This document shows positions 1-9,572 of a stretch of DNA of 64,000 bases, piece after piece. The number at the start of each line of letters is the position of its first letter. Position 1 is the first letter of the stretch. A program made the position numbers and the translations under genes. This stretch comes from Lepiota brunneoincarnata. Its lineage: Eukaryota; Basidiomycota; Agaricomycetes; Agaricales; Agaricaceae. A model generated the notes under the pieces. It made no database searches, was not told the DNA's origin, and worked only from the letters and a program-made list of their open reading frames with translations. The stretch spans positions 1 through 64,000 of the forward strand of contig JAEBUN010000015.1 in assembly GCA_023014365.1 (NCBI GenBank). Reading direction: 5' to 3'.

Positions 1-53
1 TGGCATGTTCCTGCCCTTATATGGACAGTTGTAGGTAGCATATATACCTACTA

Positions 54-507
54 TGTTAGGGCAACCTGGAGGGTTCGGACAACTCAGGGAGCCGAAACGT
101 CACTGCAGGGAAATCCTAAGTATTATTAATCTGTGAGCTAAGTAGGGAGTCCATACCTGCAGGGAAATCCTAAGAGAATAGGATGAGGGAACCCCTGCAG
201 GCGAAAACTATGTATATACTTGACTTATATAATCAATATAAATTGAACAAGGCTTGACGGTGGTGTCTGGGTGTTGCACAAGGCCAGGTGTGATTAAAAT
301 GAGTGTGGGGAGTGAAGATAACAGTCTGAAGTCTACAGGAAATGGGAGGAAGCAGGTGAGGGTTAAGGAGGGTGAAGGGAGGGGTTTTAACTGGGCAGTG
401 AGGGGACCTCTGGTGCATTCTGGTTATGTTTGGGGTGTAAACGTTTGAAAGGGGGGATGTACAGTGTGCTGGGAGGCTTAGGGGTGTTTGTGGATTGTCC
501 CCTTACA
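54..507 (-). repeat. 3' LTR of the chromovirus
   Basis: Direct repeat of 5767-6219, 454 bp, TG...CA ends. It carries one extra T in the run near 395 relative to the other LTR and an A/G difference near 442. In element orientation it lies after the polypurine tract. Confidence 0.95.
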
Positions 508-1073
508 TCTACCCCCCCCTCAGGATCGCGGCGACTCGACGTGATGGTTGGGAGTGGTTGGAATGGGATGGAACCGAACTGGAGAGCTCGTATGAAGCGT
601 GGGGCTCCGGGGTGTTGCTCGTAGAATTTCTTAACGAGTTCCGGTGCACGTACGTCAGCCGAGTCTTCCCAGGAGTTATGTTCGCGACCGAAACCTCTCC
701 ATTTGATCAAAAATTTGAGTTTTCGTCGTACGAATCGGCTGTCTAGGATTTCTTCCACTTCCCACTCCTTCTCGTCGTCGATGACTACTGGATCGGGTGG
801 TGGGGGTGGCTGTCGGGCTGGGAATGGGTCCTCTGGCGCAGGGAGAAGTTTTACGATGTTGAAGACTGGGTGGAGGCGTCGCATGGACTGGGGAAGTTTC
901 AGGCGGTAGGCGTTGGCGCCGACCCGTCGTTCTACTGTATAGGGGCCTAGTCTGAGGTGTGACAGCTTCTTGGACGGTCGGGTGGTTTGAATATCACTCG
1001 CGTCCAAGTAAACTCGGTCCCCGGGTTTGAAGGTAGGTGCTGGGGTGCGGCGTTGGTTGTAGTATCTCGCCAT
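387..1073 (-). pseudogene. Integrase C-terminus plus chromodomain (frame 3 of pol)
   Basis: Open for 228 codons. It begins with the integrase C-terminal GPY/F-like module (FKPGDRVYLDAS, then LGPYTVERRVGANAYRLKLP). A chromodomain follows, WEVEEILDSRFVRRKLKFL and IKWRGFGREHNSWEDS, with the aromatic residues that would cage methyl-lysine. In this family the chromodomain directs integration to marked chromatin. It is out of frame with the integrase core upstream: near 1083 one G appears to be missing from a GG pair, splitting the product. The downstream tail is basic and proline-rich. Confidence 0.85.
508..521 (-). other. Polypurine tract
   Basis: On the minus strand this reads AGGGGGGGGTAGA directly before the 3' LTR. 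A purine run at this place is the plus-strand primer expected for a Ty3 element. Confidence 0.8.
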
Positions 1074-1934
1074 TTCGTCTTAGACCGTACCAAGGCAGCT
1101 TTGGCTTCCTCCAGCGTCGCTTTCATCCGGTTAGTGAATTCGTTGACCGTTTCTAGACGAGAAGGTCGTTGGTGAGGTTCAAAGCCCATCCGGGGGTGTC
1201 TACCAGTGTCGAGAAGGAAGGGGGAGTGCTGGGTCAAGGCGTGGATATGATTATTGTGTTGAAATTCGGCCAGTGGGAGGAGATCTAGCCAGTTGTCCTG
1301 CCTCTCGTTGACGAAGATCCGAAGGTATTGGTCTAATTCTTGATTAACCCTTTCCGTTTGACCATCTGCTTGGGGGTGCCATGCCGTCGTGCTCGCTACC
1401 TTAATTCCTAGCTTCCGGTAAAGTTCCTTGGTGAACTCTGCGACGAACTGGGGGCCTCTGTCGGACACTACCTGTTTGGGGAGACCATGTAGTTTCCATA
1501 CGTTGTGCAGGAATAGCCGAGCGGCTCCTTCGGCCGTCACCGTGGTGTGTGTGGGGATGAAATGGGCTCGCTTGGAGGCCGAATCGACTACGGTCATCAC
1601 AGCGTCATACCCAGCCGAAGGAGGAAGCTCTACAATAAAGTCAACGCTGATGGTATCCCATCGGGACTCGGGAATAGGCAAGGGGTGAAGTTCTCCGGTA
1701 GGGAGGTGACGATGGGGCTTCGTTCTGAGGCATAAGTCGCATGTGGAGACATACTGACCTACGAAGCGAGACATCTGCGGCCACCAGTAGTTTCGGGAGA
1801 CCAATTCGAGTGTCTTCCAACGACTGCGTGCCCACCGATCGGGGAATCGTGGCAGAGGGCCACGATGCGGCGTCGGAGGTCGTTGCTGTTCGGGACGTAG
1901 ATCCGGCCTCGGAATAATAGCAGTCCGTCCACAT
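947..1934 (-). pseudogene. Integrase (zinc-binding and catalytic core), frameshifted
   Basis: Residues matching the H2C2 zinc-binding region and the rve core are present: VSRNYWWPQMSRFVGQYV, CDLCLRTKPHR, then WDTISVDFIVELPPSAGYDA with the first catalytic Asp, VSDRGPQF with the second, and HPQADGQTERVNQEL with the Glu. The segment upstream of 1825 (LLLFRGRIYVPNS, HDSPIGGHA) is in another frame; one base seems lost near 1823-1825 between GHA and the WKTLELVSRNYWW equivalent. The core itself is uninterrupted for about 240 codons. Confidence 0.88.
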
Positions 1935-2034
1935 TAGACCACTCGGATGAGTGTACGGTTCTAGAAGAGGACTCCTTGAGCCTGCGGGCCGAATTCGCGA
2001 CTGCCTCTTCTGCAGTCTCGGAGCGATTCCCTGC

Positions 2035-4839
2035 TCAGATGTCTCGTAGAAGGACTTGTTCTTCGCCGGCGGCTTGAATTCCTTCGAGGGCTCGGATCGC
2101 GAGCTTCTCCCTCGTCAAGAGGACGACATCTTCGTTGTCACGATCTCCGGGGCCGTGGTCTGCACGGCGGGACAACGCGTCGGCTTTCCCCATCGATTTA
2201 CCCGGCCGGTGGTGAAGCTTGAAGTCAAAGCGAGCCAAGACGAGTGACCAGCGAGCTTGGCGGCGATTAAGTTTTTTAGCTGTCATGAAATACTCTAGGT
2301 TTCGGTGGTCTGACCAGATTTCCACGACGTGGGGGGCGCCTTCTAAGAAGTGCCGCCATTCCTCGAGTGCTCGGATGATCGCCAGCATTTCCTTGTCGTG
2401 AATCTCGTAGTTTCGTTGTGCCTGGTCCAGGGATTTAGAATAGAATGCCACCGGGTGCCATTTACCTTCCTCCGACTGCTGAGAGAGTACTGCTCCAGTG
2501 GCGAAATCCGAACTGTCTGCTTCGAGCCGGAAAGGCAAGGAGGTGTCCGGCGAGGCGAGAACGGGCGCGGACGTGATTAGCTCCTTAAGGGTGGTGAAAG
2601 CGCTATGTTCTGGCTTTCCCCATCGCCAAGGAGTGTCCGATTTAGTGAGATCAAACAGAGGGTGAGCGTAGTGTGAAAAATCTTGGATAAAACGCCTATA
2701 GAAGTTCACGAAGCCCAGGAACGCCTGGACCTCTCGCTTGTCTGTAGGCGTCGGCCACTCCTGTACTCCGGCGACCTTTACCGGGTCCATCTCCACCTTA
2801 TTTTCCGAAATGACTAGCCCTAAGTACTCCACCCTGGTCTTCTCGAACTCGCACTTCTCCGGTCAGAGGTAGAGCCGGTGGCGGCGAAGTATCTCTAGAA
2901 CGCGACGGGTAACTCTTCTATGTTCTTCTACGGTCCTTGTGAAGATAAGGATGTCGTCGAGATATACTACAACGACCCCTTCTGCGATGAGGTCCCTAAA
3001 GATATCGTTCATCATCGTCTGGAAAGTAGCGGGGCTGTTGGTAAGTCCGAAGAACATCACTAGAGGCTCAAAGAGGCCCCGGTTGGTGCGGAAGGCTGCT
3101 TTCCATTCGTCTCCGGGTTTAATCCGTACGTTATTGAAACCCCAGCGAATATCGAGCTTGGTGAAATACTTGGCCCCTTGGAGTTGATTTACGAGCTCCG
3201 AGATGAGTGGGAGTGGGTATTTATTTTTCACCGTGATTGCGTTAAGAGCTCGGTAATCTTGAACCAATCTGAGCGAGCCATCCTTCTTTTTAATAAAAAA
3301 CACCGGAGAGGCCATGGGGGACTTCGAAGCACAGATTCTCCCGGTAGTTAAGTTCTCCTGAATGAAGGAGTCGAGTTCTGACTGTTCAGAGGGGGCCAGA
3401 GGGTATACCTTGCAGCCTGTAGGCGTCGCTCCCGGTATGAGCTCGATAGCATGGTCCCAAGCCCTTTGTTCCGGGAGAGAGTCGAAGGACCCTTTCTCGA
3501 ACACGGAGGCGAAGTCACGGAGATACTCGGGAATGGGATCCAGTAGGCCGGAGATTTCAGGGGATGCCCGAGGAGGTTGCGAATTGCGGTGGAAGGCCTC
3601 CGCGAGTCTTTGGGAGGTAGTGCTGGTCGCTTGGATGAACTGGGGTTCCGGACGGAGAACGGTGGCCCAGATACGTTCGCCGTCTCCGGTCCCTCGTTCG
3701 GATTTTGGTTGAAGACCCGGGATCTCTTGAATCTCCTCCCAGTCGTCATCCGAGAGTGGATAAGGGCCTTCCGAGCACATCGAGATTGCTTTAATCTCAG
3801 CCTTCCGGAGCTTTCGTTCAGTTCTCAGCTGTTCCTTACACAGTGTGCAACACCTATCTGGGCATCGGGTCATCCTGACTTCACCTGTCTGCCAGTCTAC
3901 TTCGGGGTTATGCTCCTTCAACCATGAGAAGCCGAGTAGTAAGTCTTGCTTTCCGAGCGATGTGACCGCCAAGGTGGTGCGCTCTGAGTGAGATTTGTAA
4001 CGGAGAACTATGTCTAAGACCTCCGTAATTGAACCCGCTTCGTTCTCGGTGCCATCAACGTTGAAGACGGGGATGGGCTGGGAAAGGGGGCGTGTGTTGA
4101 GACGATTTCTCTGTACGAAATCGCGGTCGACGAAGCAGCTTGTCGCCCCGCTGTCCAGGAGGGCTTGAGTGACCTTCCGTTCCGCTGTGTCCGTCGTTTC
4201 TAGCTCCACTGTCAGATGAAGCGACCGCGGAGACTCTGCTGAAGATATCTTGAACACCGGGGGCAAACGCCGCTCCCATTTCGGCCGTCTCAGTCGTTTA
4301 GGCAAGGAAGAGCTTAAAGGGGGTGTGTCTTGTACAGGGATTGGGTTTCGGGTAGGGACAGTGTCGTTTATTAGGTCTATGGGTAATACACTGTACCTAC
4401 TCCCTGTGGGCGACCGGGGCACACTATTCACCGACCCGCCTGAGACAAAATCCGTCTCGTCTTCGCTTTCTCGATGTTCCGATGACCCTTGAGCTTCCAC
4501 GATGTCTTTCTCGGCTAATAATTGCTGAATCAGGGCTTCCCTCTCCTCCAAGTCTAAGAAGCGAACGTCGAAGCGCCTAGGGCATTCGGATTTGACGTGG
4601 CCCGGCTGGTGGCATCTGTAGCAGACTACGGGCGTCGTCGTGGCCTTTCTGGTCGCATCAATATCCATTGGGACGGGTTTGGTCGGAGTGGGGGGTGACG
4701 TGGGCAAAGGAGCGGGCTGATGGAAAGGGGGTCGAAGTTGACGTGGCAAGGGGGGCGACAGGGGCAGATGTGAGGTGATAGGGGTTGGCGGAGGGCTTTG
4801 CCGAGGGTATTTGTGTCCGCCCCAAGGCTTGGAAGGCAT
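2035..4839 (-). pseudogene. Pol: zinc knuckle, protease, reverse transcriptase, RNase H
   Basis: One reading frame contains a CCHC knuckle (CYRCHQPGHVKSEC), an aspartic protease with ALLDSGATSCFVD, an RT domain with the YLDD box (VVVVYLDDILIF), and RNase H (FRLEADSSDFATGAVLSQQ; WSDHRNLEYF). The frame is broken by an in-frame TGA at 2860-2862 just after RRHRLYL, where family members continue PEKCEF. The codon is most simply a CGA to TGA transition at a CpG. The overlap with gag (4658-4839) is in a different frame, requiring a +1 shift that could be programmed or mutational. Confidence 0.9.
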
Positions 4840-5632
4840 CGTTGGCAGCTCGGTTCTGATCTATGAGCTGCGCTGCCTTGTACCAAGCCTCCGGAGCATT
4901 GTCCGAGGGTCGGTTGGCCGTCATCGTGGCTACTGCGGTCTGTATGGCCGGGCGGAGGCCTCGACGGAACTTGACAACGATGGTCTTGTCATCTTTGTAC
5001 CCGGAGTCCGAGATAAGCTCTAGGAACTCGTCCAGGTAGTCTTCGACGTTCCTGTTTCGTTGGAAGTACTCTGTACCTTCCAGCCGATTGACAGCAGCTG
5101 CCTCGGAGTCCACGGGGAAGAAGTGCTTACGGAATTCGCCTTGAAAGTCCTCCCAATCTAGGAACCTCTCTGCTCCTTGGTTCCTATCTTCCCACCGAAA
5201 TATCTGATCCGTCCACTTAGCAGCACGCCCCTCTTTCATGAACGACATAGCCCAGAGTATCTTCTGCTGGTCCGAGGCGAAATGAGTCGGGCAGAGTCGT
5301 AGGTAAGTGTTACAGGAGTTCAAGAAGGCCCTCCCACGTGTTCGGTCACCCGAGAAGTCTGGTAGAGTCGCTGGTTTGACTTTTGAGGAGCGAGTGCGTT
5401 GGGTAGAGGGAGGGGACGTGTCGGGGACGGGTGGAGTCGCGTCAGGAGCATTTGGGGTTTTTGGACGTTGGGAGAGTTCTTGAAGGGTGGTTTGAATCGA
5501 CTGGATCACTTCCGTGAGGGCCAGCTCGGAGTCGGCCTGCCTAGTCATCACCGATGCCACGTCCTGCTGGAGTTGGGCAATCATAGCCAGAGGGTCTGAG
5601 GGCCCGTTCTCCGGTGCATTTTGCTGTGACAT
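4658..5632 (-). CDS. Gag (capsid/nucleocapsid N-terminal part)
   Basis: A 324-codon ORF beginning MSQQNAPENGPSDPLAMIA. After a coiled N-terminus and a Pro/Thr linker it has the Ty3 Gag capsid fold signature: GDRTRGRAFLNSCNTYL, KILWAMSFMKEGRAAKW, FLDWEDFQGEFRKHFF, and RNVEDYLDEF. It ends in a Ser/Pro-rich region overlapping pol. The start is the first ATG after the 5' LTR and primer site, about 130 nt inside the element. The zinc knuckle lies in the overlapping pol frame. Confidence 0.88.
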   Translation of the reverse strand: MSQQNAPENGPSDPLAMIAQLQQDVASVMTRQADSELALTEVIQSIQTTLQELSQRPKTPNAPDATPPVPDTSPPSTQRTRSSKVKPATLPDFSGDRTRGRAFLNSCNTYLRLCPTHFASDQQKILWAMSFMKEGRAAKWTDQIFRWEDRNQGAERFLDWEDFQGEFRKHFFPVDSEAAAVNRLEGTEYFQRNRNVEDYLDEFLELISDSGYKDDKTIVVKFRRGLRPAIQTAVATMTANRPSDNAPEAWYKAAQLIDQNRAANDAFQALGRTQIPSAKPSANPYHLTSAPVAPLATSTSTPFPSARSFAHVTPHSDQTRPNGY

Positions 5633-5754
5633 GAGTGAGAGACGAGGTTGGACGAGGGGAGAGAAGAGTGCTGAGTGTTAGGCTGCTACTGAGTCGAAAA
5701 ACACGTTATGGACGGGGTAGGGCCTATGGACACCGGACTGGTCTCGTTAGGGGG

Positions 5755-5764
5755 ATCCTATTCT
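5755..5764 (-). other. Candidate self-priming primer-binding site
   Basis: Two bases inside the 5' LTR the minus strand reads AGAATAGGAT. This 10-mer is complementary to the predicted first bases of the element's own transcript (ATCCTATTCT, at 5897 down to 5888 on the minus strand). No TGG-starting tRNA primer site is seen at this position. Tf1/sushi-group elements prime in this way. Confidence 0.55.
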
Positions 5765-5766
5765 TC

Positions 5767-6219
5767 TGTTAGGGCAACCTGGAGGGTTCGGACAACTCAG
5801 GGAGCCGAAACGTCACTGCAGGGAAATCCTAAGTATTATTAATCTGTGAGCTAAGTAGGGAGTCCATACCTGCAGGGAAATCCTAAGAGAATAGGATGAG
5901 GGAACCCCTGCAGGCGAAAACTATGTATATACTTGACTTATATAATCAATATAAATTGAACAAGGCTTGACGGTGGTGTCTGGGTGTTGCACAAGGCCAG
6001 GTGTGATTAAAATGAGTGTGGGGAGTGAAGATAACAGTCTGAAGTCTACAGGAAATGGGAGGAAGCAGGTGAGGGTTAAGGAGGGTGAAGGGAGGGGTTT
6101 AACTGGGCAGTGAGGGGACCTCTGGTGCATTCTGGTTATGTTTGGGGTGTAAGCGTTTGAAAGGGGGGATGTACAGTGTGCTGGGAGGCTTAGGGGTGTT
6201 TGTGGATTGTCCCCTTACA
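5767..6219 (-). repeat. 5' LTR of the chromovirus
   Basis: 453-bp direct repeat of 54-507 with TG...CA ends, followed by the TACTA target duplication at 6220-6224. It contains the element promoter. Confidence 0.95.
5888..5931 (-). promoter_or_regulatory. LTR promoter and inferred transcription start
   Basis: Minus-strand TATATAC at 5931-5925 lies 34 bases before ATCCTATTCT (from 5897). That spacing suits a TATA box and a start at 5897. The first 18 transcript bases would also form a short hairpin (ATCCT...AGGAT). Inferred, not measured. Confidence 0.5.
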
Positions 6220-6329
6220 TACTAGTTTAGTGCTAGACACCTCAATACTCACATTACAAGTTACTGAGACAGTTATTCCTACAGATTATGGGCCCTAACC
6301 CATTAAAATTTAACACATACTCATGATAA

Positions 6330-6718
6330 CATGTCAAAAGAACATGAACACAATAAATGACAACCTTTCCACATCCATCCCACCCCTCTACTGGAGATTG
6401 GACTGTCCTGAACCACCCAAGAAAAAGAAACAACCAACAGAAGACTTGAAGGGAAAGGAGGCTGCCAATGCAGTTGCAGTGGGTAACAAAGCATTCTTTG
6501 TGGAGACAGACAGAGACCTTAGATGATGAGGATGGTCTTACCTCATCAGACATATTCTGTTATGAATAGTCCAGACAAGGAGGAGTTAGAGCTAGTCTTC
6601 AACTACATAAGATAGATACAGAAAACTACAGACCAATTATGGGCACAGGAATATGAAGATGAGGAAGAGGAATATTACCATACTATACAGGACTTGGTGA
6701 GAGATACAAGAATGGAGA
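6330..6718 (+). pseudogene. Retrotransposon gag remnant, left part
   Basis: Degenerate coding sequence in changing frames, with acidic and lysine-rich stretches (EPPKKKKQPTEDLKGKEAA; TDQLWAQEYEDEEEEYYHT). It is cut at 6719 by a Tc1-like element and appears to continue at 8284. The join and the zinc knuckle downstream suggest a copia-type gag, but this half alone is not diagnostic. Confidence 0.4.
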
Positions 6719-6720
6719 TA

Positions 6721-8283
6721 CAGTGGGTCAAAAAACTGTCCCAATGTTTTCACCATTTGGAAAGATCAGCTAATAGTGGACCAAGGTGATTACATAAATA
6801 CTTGGGAAAATGGACAATAATAATATAGCATATTGAGATCCTGAATCTGTTTAAATCACATGATTTGTCTGAGAAGTAGTGGATCAATTAATCATTTAAA
6901 ATATCAACTCATTGAGACAGTTTTTTGATCCTCTGTCATTTTTCTAAAATCTGGTTTTGGACAGGCCAAATCAATACCAAATCAAGTGTGGGAATAACAA
7001 AAATTGTTATGTGACTTCTTCTATATCACATGATCACATTGAAATCACTGCACCAATCTTTTCTTCTTATTATTACATCATGGAAGCTATATCTTCTACC
7101 TAGTGCTCTCAAGTCATTTTTCTTCTTCAGAATGGCTATTCCTTGCAATAAACTCAGTCCAAACTGGTCTAAACAAGAGTACTATTGAGCTGATCAAGAA
7201 AGAAGTTAATCAAAATGAGGAAAACAACAAAGGAGCACAACTCTCCATGTTGTCTTCTCAGGATAAATAATCAATAATTTATTAAATTACCACTGGGAAG
7301 CTGGACAATGCTGTTCAAGCTACCCAAATCCTCTGCTCTATTCTCCCTACTCCTGCCAGACTTCAACCAATCTGAAATATCCTCAAGAAGAACAATTTCT
7401 GGTCTGTTGTTAGGACCAAATGACCTCCTTATAAAAAGCAACACTGAACTGCTCACTTCAAATTGCCCACAAGCACAAGAATTGGACAGTGGAAGATTGG
7501 AAATGGATATTATGGACAGATGAAACAAATATCAGCAAGCTTGGGTCATATAGGAAGATGTATAAGGAGGGAAGGACTCTCAGACAAGACTATTATTCCC
7601 ACTGTTAAGCATGAAGGTGATGGTAACTTTATGGTATGGCAGGCTATGGGCTGGAAAGGAGTGGGAATGCTAGTGGATGTTGAGAGGATCATAGATGTAG
7701 AGCAGTACTGTGGGATTTTGGAGTATAGGATGGTGAATAGCTTTGAAACTTTGGAGATGGAGGAGGAGAAGTAGATATTCCAGTAGGACAATGATCCAAA
7801 ATACAAGTATAAAAGGGCAACAGAGTGGTTTGAAGATAACAATATGCAAGTTCTACTATAACCAGCACAGTTATCTAACTTCAATTCCATTGAACACCTC
7901 TGGATATACCTGAAGAACCAGCTAAAGGGATATAAGAAACTACCTGAGGGAATACATAAATTATGGGACAGGTTGGTGGTAAAGTGGAATAGGATTTCTG
8001 CAGAAAGGTGTCAAAAGCTTATAGAAAGCATAACCAGAAGGCTCAAGGCGGGTATTAAGGCAAAAGGAGGCAATTCAAAGTATTAATTAGGTAGATGATA
8101 GAGGGTCAAAAAACTGTCCCAATGAGTCAATATTTTAGATAATTAATTAATCCATTATTTCTTGGACAAATCACATGATGTAAATGGATTCAGGCTTCCA
8201 ATATGGTATATTATCATTGTCTATTTTCCCAAGTAGTTACATAATCACCTTGGTCTGCTACTGACTGATCTTTCCAAATAGTG
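6721..8283 (+). mobile_element. Decayed Tc1/mariner element
   Basis: It begins CAGTGGGTCAAAAAACTGTC after a TA dinucleotide. The left terminal repeat runs to about 6936 and has an inverted copy of its end motif at its inner boundary (CATTGAGACAGTTTTTTGA). The matching right repeat starts at 8101 (GAGGGTCAAAAAACTGTCCC) and is homologous to the left one through about 8283, where the outermost bases are missing. Between them a wrecked transposase is readable in pieces, for example NWTVEDWKWILWTDETNIS near 7485, which matches the first catalytic Asp region of Tc1 transposases, and the C-terminal end near 8085. Confidence 0.8.
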
Positions 8284-8680
8284 GTCTTTCAAATGGAGAA
8301 AGCAGGTATTGTTATCCCAGAACAGGATAAGATTCTGCAATTACAATGGGCCTTCTCCAATCTTACAATAATCTTATCATCAACTTTGATTTGATGGCCT
8401 CCAACACTCTTATACCTTCCCTTGTCATTACCTGCCTCCTAAACAAAGAAGTTAGATAGACCACCCAGATGCCTGCAACACAAGTAAAGGCAGAACCCAA
8501 TAATGCATTGGGAGTTTCCCATGCCAAGCCACCTGCTGAAGTCTGGTGCTTCTTTTGTGATACAATGGGCCATTTCAAGTCTGATTGCCCAGAAAGGAAA
8601 GTGTAGGAAATTTTCAAAAAAGGCAAGAACAAAAGTGTTGCATTGGTTTTGCATTCAGATGATGAAGGCTTTTGATTGTG
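8284..8680 (+). pseudogene. Retrotransposon gag remnant with CCHC knuckle, right part
   Basis: The frame from 8394 reads MASNTLIPSLVITCLLNKEVR, then after a stop AEVWCFFCDTMGHFKSDCPE, a CX2CX4HX4C zinc knuckle as in copia Gag. Continuation of the block left of the Tc1 remnant. Two in-frame stops make it inactive. Confidence 0.65.
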
Positions 8681-8718
8681 GGGGTGCACTACTTGGGAGC
8701 ATAGGGCTTGCAGGGGTG

Positions 8719-9020
8719 TGTTGGAATATTGAGTGCTCTGCTGGCTTGGATCCTTAGTTATTATTCCATTTTCATTCCTGTTTTTGATTGCTTTTATTGT
8801 TTTATTTCATTTTTAGAGTCTTATTATTACCAGGTGTATATAATAGGTACAAACAGAGATGAACCCCCACATGTTTGTGACAGGTCCCTGCTTTTCTCAT
8901 TCTGACTTCCCTAAATCCAACAATATAGAGTACACCACACTATTAGAAACCTCCACATTTTTTTCAGATTTTCACTCATGTAAATAATTCACCTCTTGGG
9001 GGGGGTCCATCTGTTAATAC
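8719..9020 (+). repeat. Possible copia-type LTR end
   Basis: TGTTGGAATATTGAG follows a G-rich stretch (GCAGGGGTG), as a 3' LTR follows a polypurine tract; a CA end is possible near 9020 (TGTTAATACA). No second LTR copy was found here, so boundaries are tentative. From 9021 to about 9460 I see AT-rich sequence without a gene. Confidence 0.3.
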
Positions 9021-9466
9021 AGTGGGCCCATGAAAGACAATACACATTATATTCAGTCTCAATGTAAGAACTAAAGTAAGCTACCTGAAAGACAATACAT
9101 GTTATACTATGTGATATGGTAAGTACAGTAATTAGAGAAGAATAATATAAGATACTCACTTCAGTCTCAACATGAGAGCTGAAGTGTAGTTACACATAAT
9201 ATGCTATTTATCAGATACTACAGTATATGTGCTTGTCCATAGACAATAAGCACAATAACGCTAAGCTAACAAGCAGAGGAAAGTGATAAGGGCATAGTGT
9301 AAATAGTAAAAACAGTGGAGACCGTGCAAAGGCAACGGAGAGTGGGATATAAACAGAAAGAACAAACGTCGGAACGGAAGACGCCAACGGAATGGAGATC
9401 GGAACTCGGCACGCGTTTGCGAGCCCGACAGCCCACTGTGTCTTAGCACTAGTCTGCTTGTTGCGG

Positions 9467-9517
9467 TATATAAATGCAGAGTAAAACCTATCACGATCGC
9501 GGTCACACAGGTGTGAC
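9467..9517 (+). promoter_or_regulatory. S2P core promoter: TATA box and 16-bp palindrome
   Basis: TATATAAA at 9467-9474 lies 99 bases before the S2P start codon. At 9502-9517 is a perfect inverted repeat, GTCACAC-AG-GTGTGAC, containing the E-box CAGGTG, with a further AGTCAC just downstream. The position near the expected transcription start suggests a regulator site or a 5' UTR hairpin. Confidence 0.5.
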
Positions 9518-9572
9518 ATTAGTCACAAGCGATCAGCATTGTTGCCTGCCAGAAGACATTCATGCGCCTAAA

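Larger units (their letters stand above)
54..6219 (-). mobile_element. Ty3/gypsy chromovirus, full-length, defective
   Basis: A complete LTR retrotransposon read on the minus strand. It has two LTRs (54-507 and 5767-6219) that begin TGTTAGG and end CTTACA, flanked by the 5-bp target duplication TACTA at 49-53 and 6220-6224. The internal order on the minus strand is gag, zinc knuckle, protease, RT, RNase H, integrase, chromodomain, which defines the chromovirus branch of Ty3 elements. The LTRs differ at about two positions (one T indel and one A/G), so insertion is recent. The coding region nevertheless carries a TGA in RT and three frame changes, so this copy cannot make a full polyprotein. 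Confidence 0.95.

Noticed and set aside
4658..4839. Programmed +1 frameshift between gag and pol
   Set aside because: No slippery site I can defend; the element has other frame lesions, so a plain mutation is as likely. Left open rather than claimed.
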